The notes beneath the pieces were generated by a model, which was given only the letters and a program-made list of their open reading frames with translations, did not search any database and was not told the DNA's origin. A stretch of DNA of 15,719 nt, taken from Actinomycetes bacterium (GTDB lineage Bacteria; Actinomycetota; Actinomycetes; Actinomycetales; Cellulomonadaceae). The position numbers and the translations under genes were made by a program. Shown piece after piece: positions 10,176 to 15,719 of the stretch. How positions within the stretch are numbered: position 1 is the stretch's first letter; each line of letters starts with the position of its first letter. The DNA lies in NCBI GenBank assembly GCA_023425905.1, contig JAFABT010000327.1, positions 1 through 15,719 on the forward strand, in the 5' to 3' direction.

Positions 10176-10179
10176 TGTC
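10174..10179 (-). promoter_or_regulatory. Possible -10 box of glgX, supporting an internal GTG start
   Basis: GACAAT on the minus strand overlaps the ATG at 10175 and lies exactly 7 nt before the in-frame GTG at 10166. It keeps the A at position 2 and the T at position 6 of TANNNT but lacks the first T. The spacing equals that at etfB and mnmA. No -35 box is evident. Confidence 0.3.
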
Positions 10180-10245
10180 GCAAACGATCTCGACCGCGCC
10201 TGACCACGGGACGGAACGGACCTCGTGGCGTCGCGCGGGCCCGGG

Positions 10246-10251
10246 TAGTGT
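10246..10251 (+). promoter_or_regulatory. Candidate -10 box of etfB (leaderless)
   Basis: TAGTGT fits TANNNT and ends 7 nt before the etfB GTG at 10259. No Shine-Dalgarno precedes the GTG beyond a CGGGG, and no good -35 is visible. This points to a transcript starting at or near the start codon. The divergent glgX-etfB gap is only 83 bp. Confidence 0.55.
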
Positions 10252-10258
10252 CCTCGGG

Positions 10259-11056
10259 GTGAAGATCGTCGTCTGCGTCAAGCACGTCCCGGACATCCAG
10301 GCCGACCGCCGGTTCACCGAGAGCGGTCTCGTCGACCGCACCGGCGGCGACGGCACGATCAACGAGCTCGACGAGAACGCCCTCGAGGCGGCCGTGAGCC
10401 TCGTCGAGTCGCTCGACGGCGACGACCACGAGATCGTCGTCCTCAGCGTCGGTCCCGCCGATGCCGAGGACGCGGTGCGCCGCGGGCTGCAGATGGGCGC
10501 GCAGACCGGAGTGCTCGTCTCGGACGACGCGATCGAGGGTTCGGACGTCTTCGCGACGGCCGCGCTGCTCGCGGCGGCGATCCGGCAGATCGGCGAGGTC
10601 GACCTCGTCGTCACGGGGATGGCGGCGCTCGACTCGCTCACCTCACTGCTTCCGTCGACGCTCGCCGCAGCGCTCGACCTGCCCGCGCTCACGCTCGCGT
10701 CGTCGGTGACGCTCGCGGACGGCACGGTCACGGTGACGCGCAGCCGCGGTCAGGTCTCCGAGACGCTCTCGGCGGCGCTGCCCGCGCTCGTGTCGGTGAC
10801 CGACCAGGCCAACGCCCCCCGGTACCCCAACTTCAAGATGATCATGGCGGCGCGCAAGGCGCCCGTGACGACGCTCACCGTGGCGGACCTCACCCCGCAC
10901 GGGCTCGAGCCAGCCGCCCTCGGGCTGGCCGGTGCGCGCTCCGAGGTGCTCGAGGCCGCCCCCCGCCCTGCGCGCGAGGACCGCGTCCTCGTCCACGACG
11001 ACGGCACCGCCGCGAGCCGCCTCGTCGCCTATCTCGCCGAGCGCTCGCTGCTCTGA
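10259..11056 (+). CDS. etfB: Electron transfer flavoprotein beta subunit EtfB
   Basis: 265 aa, normal for the family. With EtfA it forms a soluble heterodimer carrying electrons from flavin dehydrogenases (for example acyl-CoA dehydrogenases) towards the quinone pool. It starts MKIVVCVKHVPDIQADRRF and has INELDENALEAA (34-45), LSVGPADAEDAVRRGLQMGA (62-81) and NAPRYPNFKMIMAARKAP (185-202), the family signature region. The GTG is chosen because the EtfB fold begins there; the frame is open upstream to 10019 but that part is the antisense of glgX. Odd point: where most EtfB proteins have a D-G/D-D-x-x-Q-T/V-G loop that binds AMP (or a second FAD), this one reads LDSLTSLLPSTLA (124-136). The EGG of the recognition loop is also replaced, by RGQVSE (163-168). 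etfA follows after 79 bp. Confidence 0.93.
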   Translation: MKIVVCVKHVPDIQADRRFTESGLVDRTGGDGTINELDENALEAAVSLVESLDGDDHEIVVLSVGPADAEDAVRRGLQMGAQTGVLVSDDAIEGSDVFATAALLAAAIRQIGEVDLVVTGMAALDSLTSLLPSTLAAALDLPALTLASSVTLADGTVTVTRSRGQVSETLSAALPALVSVTDQANAPRYPNFKMIMAARKAPVTTLTVADLTPHGLEPAALGLAGARSEVLEAAPRPAREDRVLVHDDGTAASRLVAYLAERSLL

Positions 11057-11119
11057 GCGTCGCCAGACGCGCGTCCCCGACGCCGTCGCACGCCGTCCGC
11101 GTCCCGCACGACCCGCACC

Positions 11120-11124
11120 AGGAG
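11120..11124 (+). promoter_or_regulatory. Shine-Dalgarno of etfA
   Basis: AGGAG, 11 nt before the ATG at 11136. The spacing is somewhat long but this is the only such site near the start. It marks etfA as an internal, leadered gene of the etfBA operon. The rest of the 79-bp gap shows no promoter-like element. Confidence 0.55.
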
Positions 11125-11135
11125 AGCAGCCCACG

Positions 11136-12146
11136 ATGTCGACCGCAGCCGGACCCGTCCTCGTCCTCGCCGACCACCACCTCGTCGACGGCGTTGCCTC
11201 GCCGCGCGCAAGCGTGCTCGAGCTCCTCGCCCTCGCCCGGGGGCTCGTCGCCGACCAGGCGGTCGAGGTCGTCTGGGCGGACGACGGCACTGCCGACCTC
11301 ACGGGCGCGCTGGAGACGTTCGGCGCCCACGGCGTCGGTCGGGTGCATCGGGTGACCGGGGCCGAGGACCTCGCCCCGGTCGTCGGCAGCGCGCTTGCGG
11401 CACTCGCCGCGCGGCTGGACTCGCGGATCGTCCTCGCGCCCGCCTCGTTCACCGCTGCGGAGGTCCTCGCCCGCTTCGGCGTCGTCACCGGCGCTGGCGT
11501 CGTCGTCGACGCGACCGGCCTCGAGGTGAGCGGCGACGGGGTCGTCGCGACGAAGGACGCGTTCACCTCGACGTGGACGACGCGCTGCGCGATCCGCACG
11601 GCGGTCGCCGCCGTCTCCGTGAAGCCCGGTGCCGCGGTCGCACAGCCGGCGCCGACCTCGAGCGCGCCCGAGCTCCTCACCTCCGACGTCGGTGCCCTCG
11701 ACGGCGTCCGGCTGCCGGCCCGGGTCGCAACGGTCGTCGCGCGGGAGGTCGAGGCCGAGGCCTCGGGCCCGAGCCTCGCCGAGGCCCAGGTCGTCGTCGT
11801 CGGCGGGCGCGGCACGGGAGGCGACTTCGCCCCGGTGCGCGAGCTCGCCGCCGCACTCGGAGGTGCGGTCGGGGCGACCCGTGTCGCCACCGATGAGGGG
11901 TGGATCGGCCACGAGGCGCAGATCGGCCAGACCGGCGTGACCGTCTCGCCGCGCCTGTACATCGGGGCGGGCGTCTCCGGTGCGGTGCACCACCGCGGCG
12001 GCATGCAGTCGGCCGGGACGATCGTCGCGATCAACGACGACGCGGACTCGCCGATCTTCGAGATCGCCGACTTCGGCATCGTGGGGGACCTCTTCGCCGT
12101 GCTGCCCCAGATCACCGCCGAGGTGCGCGCCGCCCAGGGGCGGTGA
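11136..12146 (+). CDS. etfA: Electron transfer flavoprotein alpha subunit EtfA
   Basis: 336 aa, slightly longer than the common 310-325. EtfA holds the electron-carrying FAD and pairs with EtfB. The N-terminal half (about 5-190) is the weakly conserved alpha/beta domain. The C-terminal FAD domain is clear: VVVGGRGTGGDF (220-231), GATRVATDEGWIGHEAQIGQ (246-265), TGVTVSPRLYIGAGVSGAVH (266-285), and IVAINDDADSPIFEIADFGI (296-315), followed by VGDLFAVLPQ. The ATG at 11136 follows the AGGAG at 11120-11124; longer versions of the frame lie inside etfB. The stop at 12144-12146 is followed directly by an array of hairpin-forming repeats that may end the transcript. No FixC/FixX or dehydrogenase gene is nearby, so the electron donor cannot be inferred. 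Confidence 0.95.
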   Translation: MSTAAGPVLVLADHHLVDGVASPRASVLELLALARGLVADQAVEVVWADDGTADLTGALETFGAHGVGRVHRVTGAEDLAPVVGSALAALAARLDSRIVLAPASFTAAEVLARFGVVTGAGVVVDATGLEVSGDGVVATKDAFTSTWTTRCAIRTAVAAVSVKPGAAVAQPAPTSSAPELLTSDVGALDGVRLPARVATVVAREVEAEASGPSLAEAQVVVVGGRGTGGDFAPVRELAAALGGAVGATRVATDEGWIGHEAQIGQTGVTVSPRLYIGAGVSGAVHHRGGMQSAGTIVAINDDADSPIFEIADFGIVGDLFAVLPQITAEVRAAQGR

Positions 12147-12156
12147 CGCACGCGCC

Positions 12157-12240
12157 GGTGCGGGACGCGGTGAGCCTGGTGCGGAACGCACTGAGCCCGG
12201 TGCGGAACGCACTGAGCCCGGTGCGGGACGCGGGGAGCGC
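12157..12240. repeat. Four tandem 21-bp units with hairpin cores between convergent genes
   Basis: Four head-to-tail units at 12157-12177, 12178-12198, 12199-12219 and 12220-12240. Units 2 and 3 are identical and contain the perfect hairpin GTGCG-GAA-CGCAC followed by TGAGCCC. Units 1 and 4 are diverged copies with GTGCGGGACGC in place of the core. A further CGCAC at 12147-12151 can pair with the GTGCG of unit 1, and the perfect palindrome GCGCCGGCGC sits at 12237-12246. The array fills almost the whole 105-bp gap between the etfA stop and the convergent phosphotransferase stop. A bidirectional terminator is the simplest reading, although no T-run exists. Slippage-type duplication would explain the identical middle units. 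Confidence 0.85.
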
Positions 12241-12251
12241 CGGCGCCCGAG

Positions 12252-13349
12252 TCAGGACAGGCCGCGCAACCAGGTGAGGGCCTCGACCGCCTGGGCGCAC
12301 TGGAAGGCCCGCAGGTTCGGGATGTTGAGGGGCGCGGGCACGAGGGAGTCGTAGGCGAGCTGCCCCGCAACCGCGGCGAGCACCGACCGCAGATCCCGTA
12401 CGTCGACGCTCGAGGCGAGCGGCTGCGCGGCGAAGAGCTCCTGCGCGTCACCCCCGCCCTGCATCGCGACGCTCGGCAGCATCGAGACGAGGTCGAACCA
12501 CGGTGCACCGACGCACGCGTGCGGCCAGTCGATGACCGACGTGCGCGGTCCGTCGAGCAAGATGTTGTCCGCGCGCAGGTCGCCGTGGACGAGCGCCTCG
12601 CCCTCGACCGCGCTCGCCGCGCCCTGCTCGAGATCGATGAGCGCGTCGAGGTGCGTCACGGCCCACGTCCCGAGCGCCCCCGCGCTGTGCGCGACCGACT
12701 CGGCGCCGCCAGGTGCCCCGGTGCTCACGAGCCCGTCCCCGTCGCGGATCGCCGCCCAGCCGCGGAACTGCGCGCCGAAGATCTCGCGCGCGCTGCCCAG
12801 GCCGTGACCGGGCAAGGGACGGCACCGGGAGAGCTCGTCGACGATGGCGAGGCACCTCGTGAGGTCGGCCGGGCGCCAGGGGAGCTCGGGGGAGCGTCCG
12901 CGGACCGCCTCGAAGCCGAGGACGACCCACTCGTCGTCGTCGGCGGACCACAGGAGCCGCGGTGCGTGCGCCTCCGGCGGGAGGGCGGCGGCGGCGATGA
13001 TCTCGCGTCGCGCGAGGACGGGCGAGCCGGGGTTCTGCTCGGGGGAGACCGCCTTGACGAAGAGCTCGTGGCCGTCCGACGTCTCCACGATCGCGGCGTA
13101 CCCGGGGCTGAATCCGCTCGTCGAGGAGGTCTCGGCCACGACGGCGCCGCCGCAGAGCTCGTTGATCGTCGCCCGCACGTGCCGGGGCAGGTCGCCCCAC
13201 GCGAGCCGCGAGCCCGAGAACGCGACCGGCCCGGCGCTCGTGTCGCCCGAGCCGTCGTCGGGCTGGTGACCGTATCCCTCGTAGGCGCTCGGGGCGGGCT
13301 GCGCCGGGGCAGGGGCCTGCGACGGCTGAGGACCGTCGGCGGAAGGCAC
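12252..13349 (-). CDS. APH-family phosphotransferase, substrate unknown
   Basis: 365 aa protein of the aminoglycoside phosphotransferase/kinase-like fold. The first 40 residues are rich in Pro, Ala, Gly and Ser and look disordered. The kinase domain follows: SGFSPGYAAIV (78-88) as nucleotide loop, LFVKAV with Lys99, RREIIAAAAL with Glu116, LVHGDLRADNILL (253-265) with catalytic Asp257 and Asn262, and SVIDWPHACVGAPWFDL (271-287) with metal-binding Asp274. All residues needed for ATP-dependent phosphotransfer are present. Nothing identifies the substrate; small-molecule kinases and resistance enzymes share this fold, and the chromosomal setting does not suggest resistance. The start is GTG at 13349 with CAAGAT 6 nt upstream. 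It converges on etfA and diverges from the cysteine desulfurase. It is not a second Mak, since the Mak signature motifs are absent. Confidence 0.85.
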   Translation of the reverse strand: MPSADGPQPSQAPAPAQPAPSAYEGYGHQPDDGSGDTSAGPVAFSGSRLAWGDLPRHVRATINELCGGAVVAETSSTSGFSPGYAAIVETSDGHELFVKAVSPEQNPGSPVLARREIIAAAALPPEAHAPRLLWSADDDEWVVLGFEAVRGRSPELPWRPADLTRCLAIVDELSRCRPLPGHGLGSAREIFGAQFRGWAAIRDGDGLVSTGAPGGAESVAHSAGALGTWAVTHLDALIDLEQGAASAVEGEALVHGDLRADNILLDGPRTSVIDWPHACVGAPWFDLVSMLPSVAMQGGGDAQELFAAQPLASSVDVRDLRSVLAAVAGQLAYDSLVPAPLNIPNLRAFQCAQAVEALTWLRGLS

Positions 13350-13355
13350 GAGGTC

Positions 13356-13361
13356 ATCTTG
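13356..13361 (-). promoter_or_regulatory. Possible -10 box of the APH-family gene (leaderless)
   Basis: CAAGAT on the minus strand, ending 6 nt before the GTG at 13349. It lacks the first T of TANNNT but keeps the A at position 2 and the T at position 6. No Shine-Dalgarno precedes the GTG. CTGACC lies upstream, but only 14 nt away, too close for a standard -35. Confidence 0.35.
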
Positions 13362-13373
13362 CCAAACGACCGG

Positions 13374-13399
13374 GCGGTCAGGGGCACGACGCGGTCAGG
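13374..13399. repeat. Two 9-bp direct repeats in a divergent promoter region
   Basis: GCGGTCAGG occurs at 13374-13382 and again at 13391-13399, 17 bp apart start to start. Both lie in the 80-bp region between the divergent APH-family gene and the cysteine desulfurase. The second copy covers the place where a -35 box of the cysteine desulfurase promoter would be. A regulator-binding site is possible; chance in GC-rich DNA is not excluded. Confidence 0.4.
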
Positions 13400-13417
13400 A
13401 CGCGCCGTGAGCCTTCG

Positions 13418-13423
13418 TAGGAT
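13418..13423 (+). promoter_or_regulatory. Candidate -10 box of the cysteine desulfurase gene (leaderless)
   Basis: TAGGAT fits TANNNT and ends 6 nt before the GTG at 13430. No Shine-Dalgarno sits at the usual distance. The hexamer and spacing are the typical layout of a leaderless actinobacterial transcript. At 17-bp spacing the -35 position reads TCAGGA, not a good match to TTGACA. Confidence 0.6.
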
Positions 13424-13429
13424 GGCCTC

Positions 13430-14635
13430 GTGACGGCCTACCTCGACCACGCCGCGACGACCCCGATGCGGCCTGCAGCCGTGGCGGCGGTCGCAGCCGA
13501 GCTCTGCGAGGTCGGCAACCCGTCGTCGCTGCACGCCGCTGGCAGGGCGCGTCGACGCACGGTGGAGGAGTCCCGGGAGCGGGTCGCGGCCGCGTTGGGC
13601 GCCCGGCCGAGCGAGGTCGTCTGGACCGCAGGCGGGACCGAGGCCGACAACCTCGCAGTCAAGGGGCTGTTCTGGGCCCGTCGGACGCACGACCCTGCGC
13701 GCCGACGGATCCTCGTCTCCGCGGTCGAGCATCATGCGGTGCTCGACCCGGCCTTCTGGATGGCGGAGCACGCGAGTGCCGAGATCGTCCTGCTGCCCGT
13801 CGACGCGTCCGGTCGGGTCGACGTCGACGCCCTCACGGCCGAGCTCGCCGCGCACGCGGAGCACGTCGCGCTCGTGTCCGTCATGACGGCGAACAACGAG
13901 GTCGGCACGATCCAGCCGATCGCGGAGGTGGTCGCGGCGGCGCGTCGCCACGGCGTCCCGGTGCACGCGGACGCGGTGCAGTCGGCCGGGCACGTCCCGA
14001 TCGACTTCGGCGCGAGCGGGCTCGACGCGATGACGGTCTCGGGGCACAAGGTGGGAGGCCCCCCTGGCGTCGGTGCGTTGCTCGTCACGCGCACGCTCGA
14101 GCTCACGCCCGTGCTGCACGGCGGGGGGCAGGAGCGTGGGGTGCGGTCCGGCACGGTCGACGCCGTCGGGACACGAGGGTTCGCCGTCGCGCTCGAGGAG
14201 GCCGTCGCCGAGGTCGGCACGACCGACGGGACCCTCCGGGTCGCGGCGCTGCGAGACCGGCTCGTCGCAGGGGTCCGGGCCGCGGTGCCGGACGCCGTCC
14301 TGCGCGGCCCGGACCCGGGCACGGAAGCGTTCGCGGGCGAGCTGCGGCTGCCCGGGAACGCGCACTTCACCTTCCCGGGGTGCGAGGGGGACTCGCTGCT
14401 CTACCTGCTCGACTCGGCAGGCATCGAGGCGTCGACGGGCAGCGCGTGCCAGGCCGGGGTTCCGCAGCCGAGCCACGTGCTGCTCGCGATGGGGCTCGAC
14501 GAGGCCGATGCGCGCGGCGCGCTGCGCTTCTCTCTCGGTCACACGTCGACCACGGCCGACGTCGACGCGGTGCTCGACGCGCTTCCGGACGTCGTCGCAC
14601 GGGCCCGCGCCGCAGGCAAGGTCCGCGCCCGCTGA
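13430..14635 (+). CDS. Cysteine desulfurase (IscS/NifS group I)
   Basis: 401 aa, normal for the family. A PLP enzyme that takes sulfur from cysteine as an enzyme persulfide, giving alanine, and passes it to acceptors. It begins MTAYLDHAATTPMRPAAV and shows NPSSLHAAGR (30-39), GGTEADNLAVKG (68-79), SAVEHHAVL (97-105), and NNEVGTIQPI (155-164). VHADAVQSAG (178-187) has Asp181 and Gln184, which contact the PLP. SGHKVGGPPGVG has the PLP lysine, Lys207, and RSGTVDAVG (239-247) follows. The catalytic loop STGSACQAG carries Cys340. A GTG start is chosen because the LDHAATTP motif begins four codons in and TAGGAT is 6 nt upstream. mnmA follows after 29 bp on the same strand, so MnmA is the likely sulfur acceptor. 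An Fe-S assembly role cannot be excluded, but no iscU or suf gene is in view. Confidence 0.95.
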   Translation: MTAYLDHAATTPMRPAAVAAVAAELCEVGNPSSLHAAGRARRRTVEESRERVAAALGARPSEVVWTAGGTEADNLAVKGLFWARRTHDPARRRILVSAVEHHAVLDPAFWMAEHASAEIVLLPVDASGRVDVDALTAELAAHAEHVALVSVMTANNEVGTIQPIAEVVAAARRHGVPVHADAVQSAGHVPIDFGASGLDAMTVSGHKVGGPPGVGALLVTRTLELTPVLHGGGQERGVRSGTVDAVGTRGFAVALEEAVAEVGTTDGTLRVAALRDRLVAGVRAAVPDAVLRGPDPGTEAFAGELRLPGNAHFTFPGCEGDSLLYLLDSAGIEASTGSACQAGVPQPSHVLLAMGLDEADARGALRFSLGHTSTTADVDAVLDALPDVVARARAAGKVRAR

Positions 14636-14651
14636 CACCCTGAGCGAGACG

Positions 14652-14657
14652 TAGGCT
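14652..14657 (+). promoter_or_regulatory. Candidate -10 box of mnmA (leaderless, own promoter)
   Basis: TAGGCT fits TANNNT and ends 7 nt before the mnmA GTG at 14665. It lies in the 29-bp gap after the cysteine desulfurase stop. CTGACA at 14632-14637 resembles a -35 but is only 14 nt away. mnmA may therefore be transcribed alone as well as by read-through. Confidence 0.55.
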
Positions 14658-14664
14658 GTCGCAC

Positions 14665-15719
14665 GTGCGTGTGCTTGCAGCTCTGTCCGGCGGGGTCGAC
14701 TCCGCCGTCGCCGCGGCGCGCGCAGTCGACGCCGGCCACGACGTCGTGGGGGTGCACATGGCACTGTCCCGGACCCGGGACCAGATGCGCACAGGGTCCC
14801 GCGGCTGCTGCTCGATCGAGGACGCGGGAGACGCGCGACGGGCCGCCGACGTCCTCGGGATCCCGTACTACGTCTGGGACCTCTCGCAGGACTTCGAGGA
14901 CACGGTCGTCGCGGACTTCCTCGCCGAGTACTCCGCGGGCCGTACCCCCAACCCCTGTGTCCGCTGCAACGAGCACGTGAAGTTCCGGTCGTTGCTCGAG
15001 CGCGGGCTCGCGCTCGGCTTCGACGCGGTGTGCACGGGCCACTACGCCCGGGTCGGCGCCGGGCCGGACGGCCTCGAGCTGCACCGTGCCGCGGACGCGG
15101 CCAAGGATCAGTCGTACGTGCTCGCCGTCATCGGGCCCGAGCGGCTCGATCGCGTCCTGTTCCCGCTGGGCGACGTCGTGAGCAAGGAGGAGGTCCGCGC
15201 GGAGGCGGCCTCCCGTGGGCTCGCCGTCTCCGAGAAGCCGGACTCGTACGACATCTGCTTCGTCGCGGACGGTGACACGCGCGGCTTCCTCAGGAGGCGG
15301 CTCGGCGCGCAACCCGGGGACGTCGTCGACACCTCGGGCGAGGTGCTCGGCACGCACGACGGCGCGTACGGCTACACCGTCGGCCAGCGCAAGGGCCTGG
15401 CCATCGGTCGCCCCGCCCCCGACGGCAAGCCCCGGTACGTGCTCGAGATCGAACCGGTGCGCAACCGGGTCGTCGTGGGCTCGGCGGCCGAGCTCGGCGT
15501 CGACGCCGTCGAGGCGGACGCCGCCGTGTGGGTCGGGGACCTGCCGCCCGACGGCGCGGGCCTGCGCGTCCAGGTGCGGGCTCACGGCGACGCGGTCGAC
15601 GCGCGCGTCGAGGCGGGGCCGGGAGACACGTTCACCGCGGTCGTCGAGGGCCGGTTGCAGGCAGTTGCCGCAGGGCAGTCGCTCGTCGTCTACGCCGGGA
15701 CGCGCGTTCTCGCGCAGGG
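14665..15719 (+). CDS. mnmA: tRNA-specific 2-thiouridylase MnmA, C-terminal end outside window
   Basis: 351 codons plus 2 nt are visible; family members have about 355-380 residues, so only a short tail is missing. MnmA adenylates U34 of tRNA Lys, Glu and Gln and replaces its O2 with sulfur from a persulfide relay. It begins MRVLAALSGGVDSAVAA, with the PP-loop SGGVDS at 8-13. Other marks are RGCCSIEDAGDARRAADVLG (46-65) and TPNPCVRCNEHVKF (94-107) with Cys98 and the expected catalytic Cys101. TGHYARV (124-130), AAKDQSYVL (145-153), and SYDICFV (194-200) with the second catalytic Cys198 follow. GYTVGQRKGL (236-245) starts the C-terminal barrels. The GTG at 14665 gives the normal N-terminus and lies 7 nt after TAGGCT. 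Its upstream neighbour, a cysteine desulfurase, is the likely sulfur source. Confidence 0.95.
   Translation, partial: MRVLAALSGGVDSAVAAARAVDAGHDVVGVHMALSRTRDQMRTGSRGCCSIEDAGDARRAADVLGIPYYVWDLSQDFEDTVVADFLAEYSAGRTPNPCVRCNEHVKFRSLLERGLALGFDAVCTGHYARVGAGPDGLELHRAADAAKDQSYVLAVIGPERLDRVLFPLGDVVSKEEVRAEAASRGLAVSEKPDSYDICFVADGDTRGFLRRRLGAQPGDVVDTSGEVLGTHDGAYGYTVGQRKGLAIGRPAPDGKPRYVLEIEPVRNRVVVGSAAELGVDAVEADAAVWVGDLPPDGAGLRVQVRAHGDAVDARVEAGPGDTFTAVVEGRLQAVAAGQSLVVYAGTRVLAQ

Noticed and set aside
10019..10258. N-terminal extension of EtfB
   Set aside because: It is antisense to the start of glgX, and the EtfB fold begins exactly at MKIVVCVKHVPD.
10259..12146. Electron-bifurcating ETF (FixAB type)
   Set aside because: No FixC/FixX or bifurcating dehydrogenase is present, and the loop in EtfB that would hold the second FAD is replaced.
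12157..12240. CRISPR array
   Set aside because: Units are directly adjacent without unique spacers, and 21 bp with internal variation is not a repeat-spacer pattern; there are no cas genes.
12157..12240. Coding repeat, since 21 bp equals seven codons
   Set aside because: The array lies after the etfA stop, and the small frames through it have no start signal or recognisable protein; the hairpin cores fit a non-coding role better.
10643..12508. 621-codon minus-strand frame opposite etfB and etfA
   Set aside because: Low-complexity Arg/Ser/Thr/Ala composition; EtfB and EtfA on the other strand are unambiguous.
12252..13349. Aminoglycoside resistance gene
   Set aside because: Only the general fold is shared. 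The gene is set among housekeeping genes with matching composition, with no mobile element nearby.
12725..14764. 679-codon minus-strand frame across the APH-family gene and the cysteine desulfurase
   Set aside because: It overlaps two genes with full catalytic motifs, one out of frame and one antisense, and spans a divergent promoter region.
14539..15585. 348-codon minus-strand frame opposite mnmA
   Set aside because: MnmA translates cleanly on the plus strand with its PP-loop and both catalytic cysteines; the antisense frame has no motif.

Overview
The window is high-GC DNA in which most genes start with GTG. It carries a complete GlgE-type alpha-glucan pathway, and gene-leading promoters look like an actinobacterial TANNNT -10 box placed 6-7 nt before the start codon. 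This points to an actinobacterium, probably of the order Micrococcales (a Cellulomonas-like genus is a guess). I see no mobile element, CRISPR array, prophage or tRNA. It reads as chromosomal housekeeping DNA.

Layout, left to right. (1) Positions 1-97 are the 3' part of a 5S rRNA, the end of an rRNA operon, followed by its intrinsic terminator (108-150). A second perfect hairpin (218-250) ends the operon arriving from the other side. (2) Positions 253-10175, minus strand: glgX, glgE, treS, mak, glgB in transcription order. (3) Positions 10259-12146, plus strand: etfB and etfA, the two subunits of an electron transfer flavoprotein, divergent from glgX. (4) Positions 12157-12240: four tandem 21-bp units with hairpin-forming cores, between the convergent ends of etfA and the next gene. 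(5) Positions 12252-13349, minus strand: an APH-fold phosphotransferase of unknown substrate. (6) Positions 13430-15719, plus strand: a cysteine desulfurase and then mnmA (tRNA 2-thiouridylase), which runs off the window a few residues before its expected end.

How the genes work together. TreS isomerises trehalose to maltose, Mak phosphorylates maltose to maltose 1-phosphate, GlgE adds the maltosyl units to a growing alpha-1,4-glucan, and GlgB introduces alpha-1,6 branches. GlgX removes branches during breakdown. All catalytic residues of the five proteins are visible, so the route looks functional. The cysteine desulfurase and MnmA form a plausible sulfur-relay pair for 2-thiolation of tRNA U34. 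EtfAB would carry electrons from flavin dehydrogenases to the respiratory chain.

The most distinctive signals are not new enzymes. One is a clean split between genes at the head of a transcription unit, which look leaderless (-10-like hexamer, 6-7 nt, GTG), and internal genes, which have Shine-Dalgarno sequences. The others are a strongly structured 120-nt gap before glgB, the 21-bp tandem hairpin array after etfA, and an EtfB whose usual nucleotide-phosphate-binding loop is replaced. I found no convincing evidence of an undescribed biological system.
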